Shown here: positions 14,045-14,136 of the stretch, in pieces
Numbering within the stretch: the stretch's first letter is position 1
Layout of the letters: the number at the start of each line of letters is the position of its first letter
Assembly: GCA_018262135.1 (NCBI GenBank)
Contig: JAGTSD010000009.1
Span: 1-14,136 of the forward strand
Reading direction: 5' to 3'
Source of the DNA: Pseudomonadota bacterium
GTDB lineage: Bacteria; Pseudomonadota; Gammaproteobacteria; Competibacterales; Competibacteraceae
DNA length: 14,136 nucleotides
Notes under the pieces: generated by a model
Databases searched by the model: none
What the model was told of the DNA's origin: nothing
What the model saw: only the letters and a program-made list of their open reading frames with translations
Translations under genes and position numbers: made by a program

Positions 14045-14136
14045 ATGGCCGATTCCGGATTTGTTCCCCCGGCCGACGCCGTCCACCGCCCACCGCCACT
14101 CCCGCCCCCCCCCGGGCGGAAAGCAGGCCGAGGCTG
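14045..14136 (+). CDS. Possible start of a downstream gene, cut by the window edge
   Basis: An ATG 15 bases after the kinase stop opens a frame beginning MADSGFVPPADAV that stays open to the edge. A FixJ-type response regulator would be a natural neighbour for this kinase, but no receiver motif is visible. The stretch contains a run of nine C (14105-14113) that may hide a frame error. There is no clear Shine-Dalgarno site. It could equally be non-coding. Confidence 0.2.
   Translation, partial: MADSGFVPPADAVHRPPPLPPPPGRKAGRG

Overview
This is a GC-rich proteobacterial window, most like a gammaproteobacterium from an environmental or activated-sludge-type genome. A Competibacter-like lineage is a guess from the style of the proteins and repeats, not something the sequence proves. 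Almost all of it is coding. No rRNA, tRNA or CRISPR array was seen, and no gene-free stretch exceeds 300 bases.

Left end (1-1263): the 3' end of a Txe/YoeB-type toxin gene runs in on the + strand. Its last codon is split by a 111-bp AT-rich miniature inverted-repeat element (94-204) with a perfect 9-bp target duplication. Removing the element and one duplication restores a normal toxin C-terminus. Facing it is the decayed 3' part of an SF2 (SNF2/RapA-like) helicase gene on the - strand. That remnant is cut off at its 5' end, internally deleted, carries two compensating single-base indels, and contains an in-frame palindromic repeat.

Centre (1264-9336, all - strand, read right to left): a probable operon of eight genes. 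It starts with a partner-switching regulatory set: a response regulator fused to a PP2C/SpoIIE phosphatase, an RsbW-type ATPase, and a STAS anti-anti-sigma protein. It continues with exopolysaccharide genes: a Wza-like outer-membrane export lipoprotein, a Wzc/GumC-like chain-length protein with a degraded kinase nucleotide site, a GT4 glycosyltransferase, a GT2 glycosyltransferase and a hexapeptide-repeat acyltransferase. Several junctions are stop/start overlaps. The likely logic is that a phosphorelay signal switches the phosphatase, which sets the phosphorylation state of the STAS protein and so controls polysaccharide production. No polymerase, flippase or priming transferase is in view, so the pathway must be completed elsewhere.

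Right part (9496-14136, + strand), divergent from the above across a 159-bp gap: a copper-exporting P1B-type ATPase (copA) overlapped by a 26-residue membrane peptide, then a 101-residue membrane protein, then a membrane/GAF histidine kinase. All three junctions are 4-base stop/start overlaps, so the four genes look translationally coupled. The histidine kinase is broken by a frame change, apparently with a short deletion, between its phosphoacceptor helix and its ATPase domain. The window ends just after it in a short uncertain reading frame.

The strongest unusual signals are the precise MITE insertion into the toxin stop region, palindromic repeats that have entered coding genes in frame (helicase remnant and GT2 N-terminus), the degenerate Walker A/A' of the Wzc-like protein, and the partner-switching/EPS and copper-pump/sensor-kinase gene couplings.
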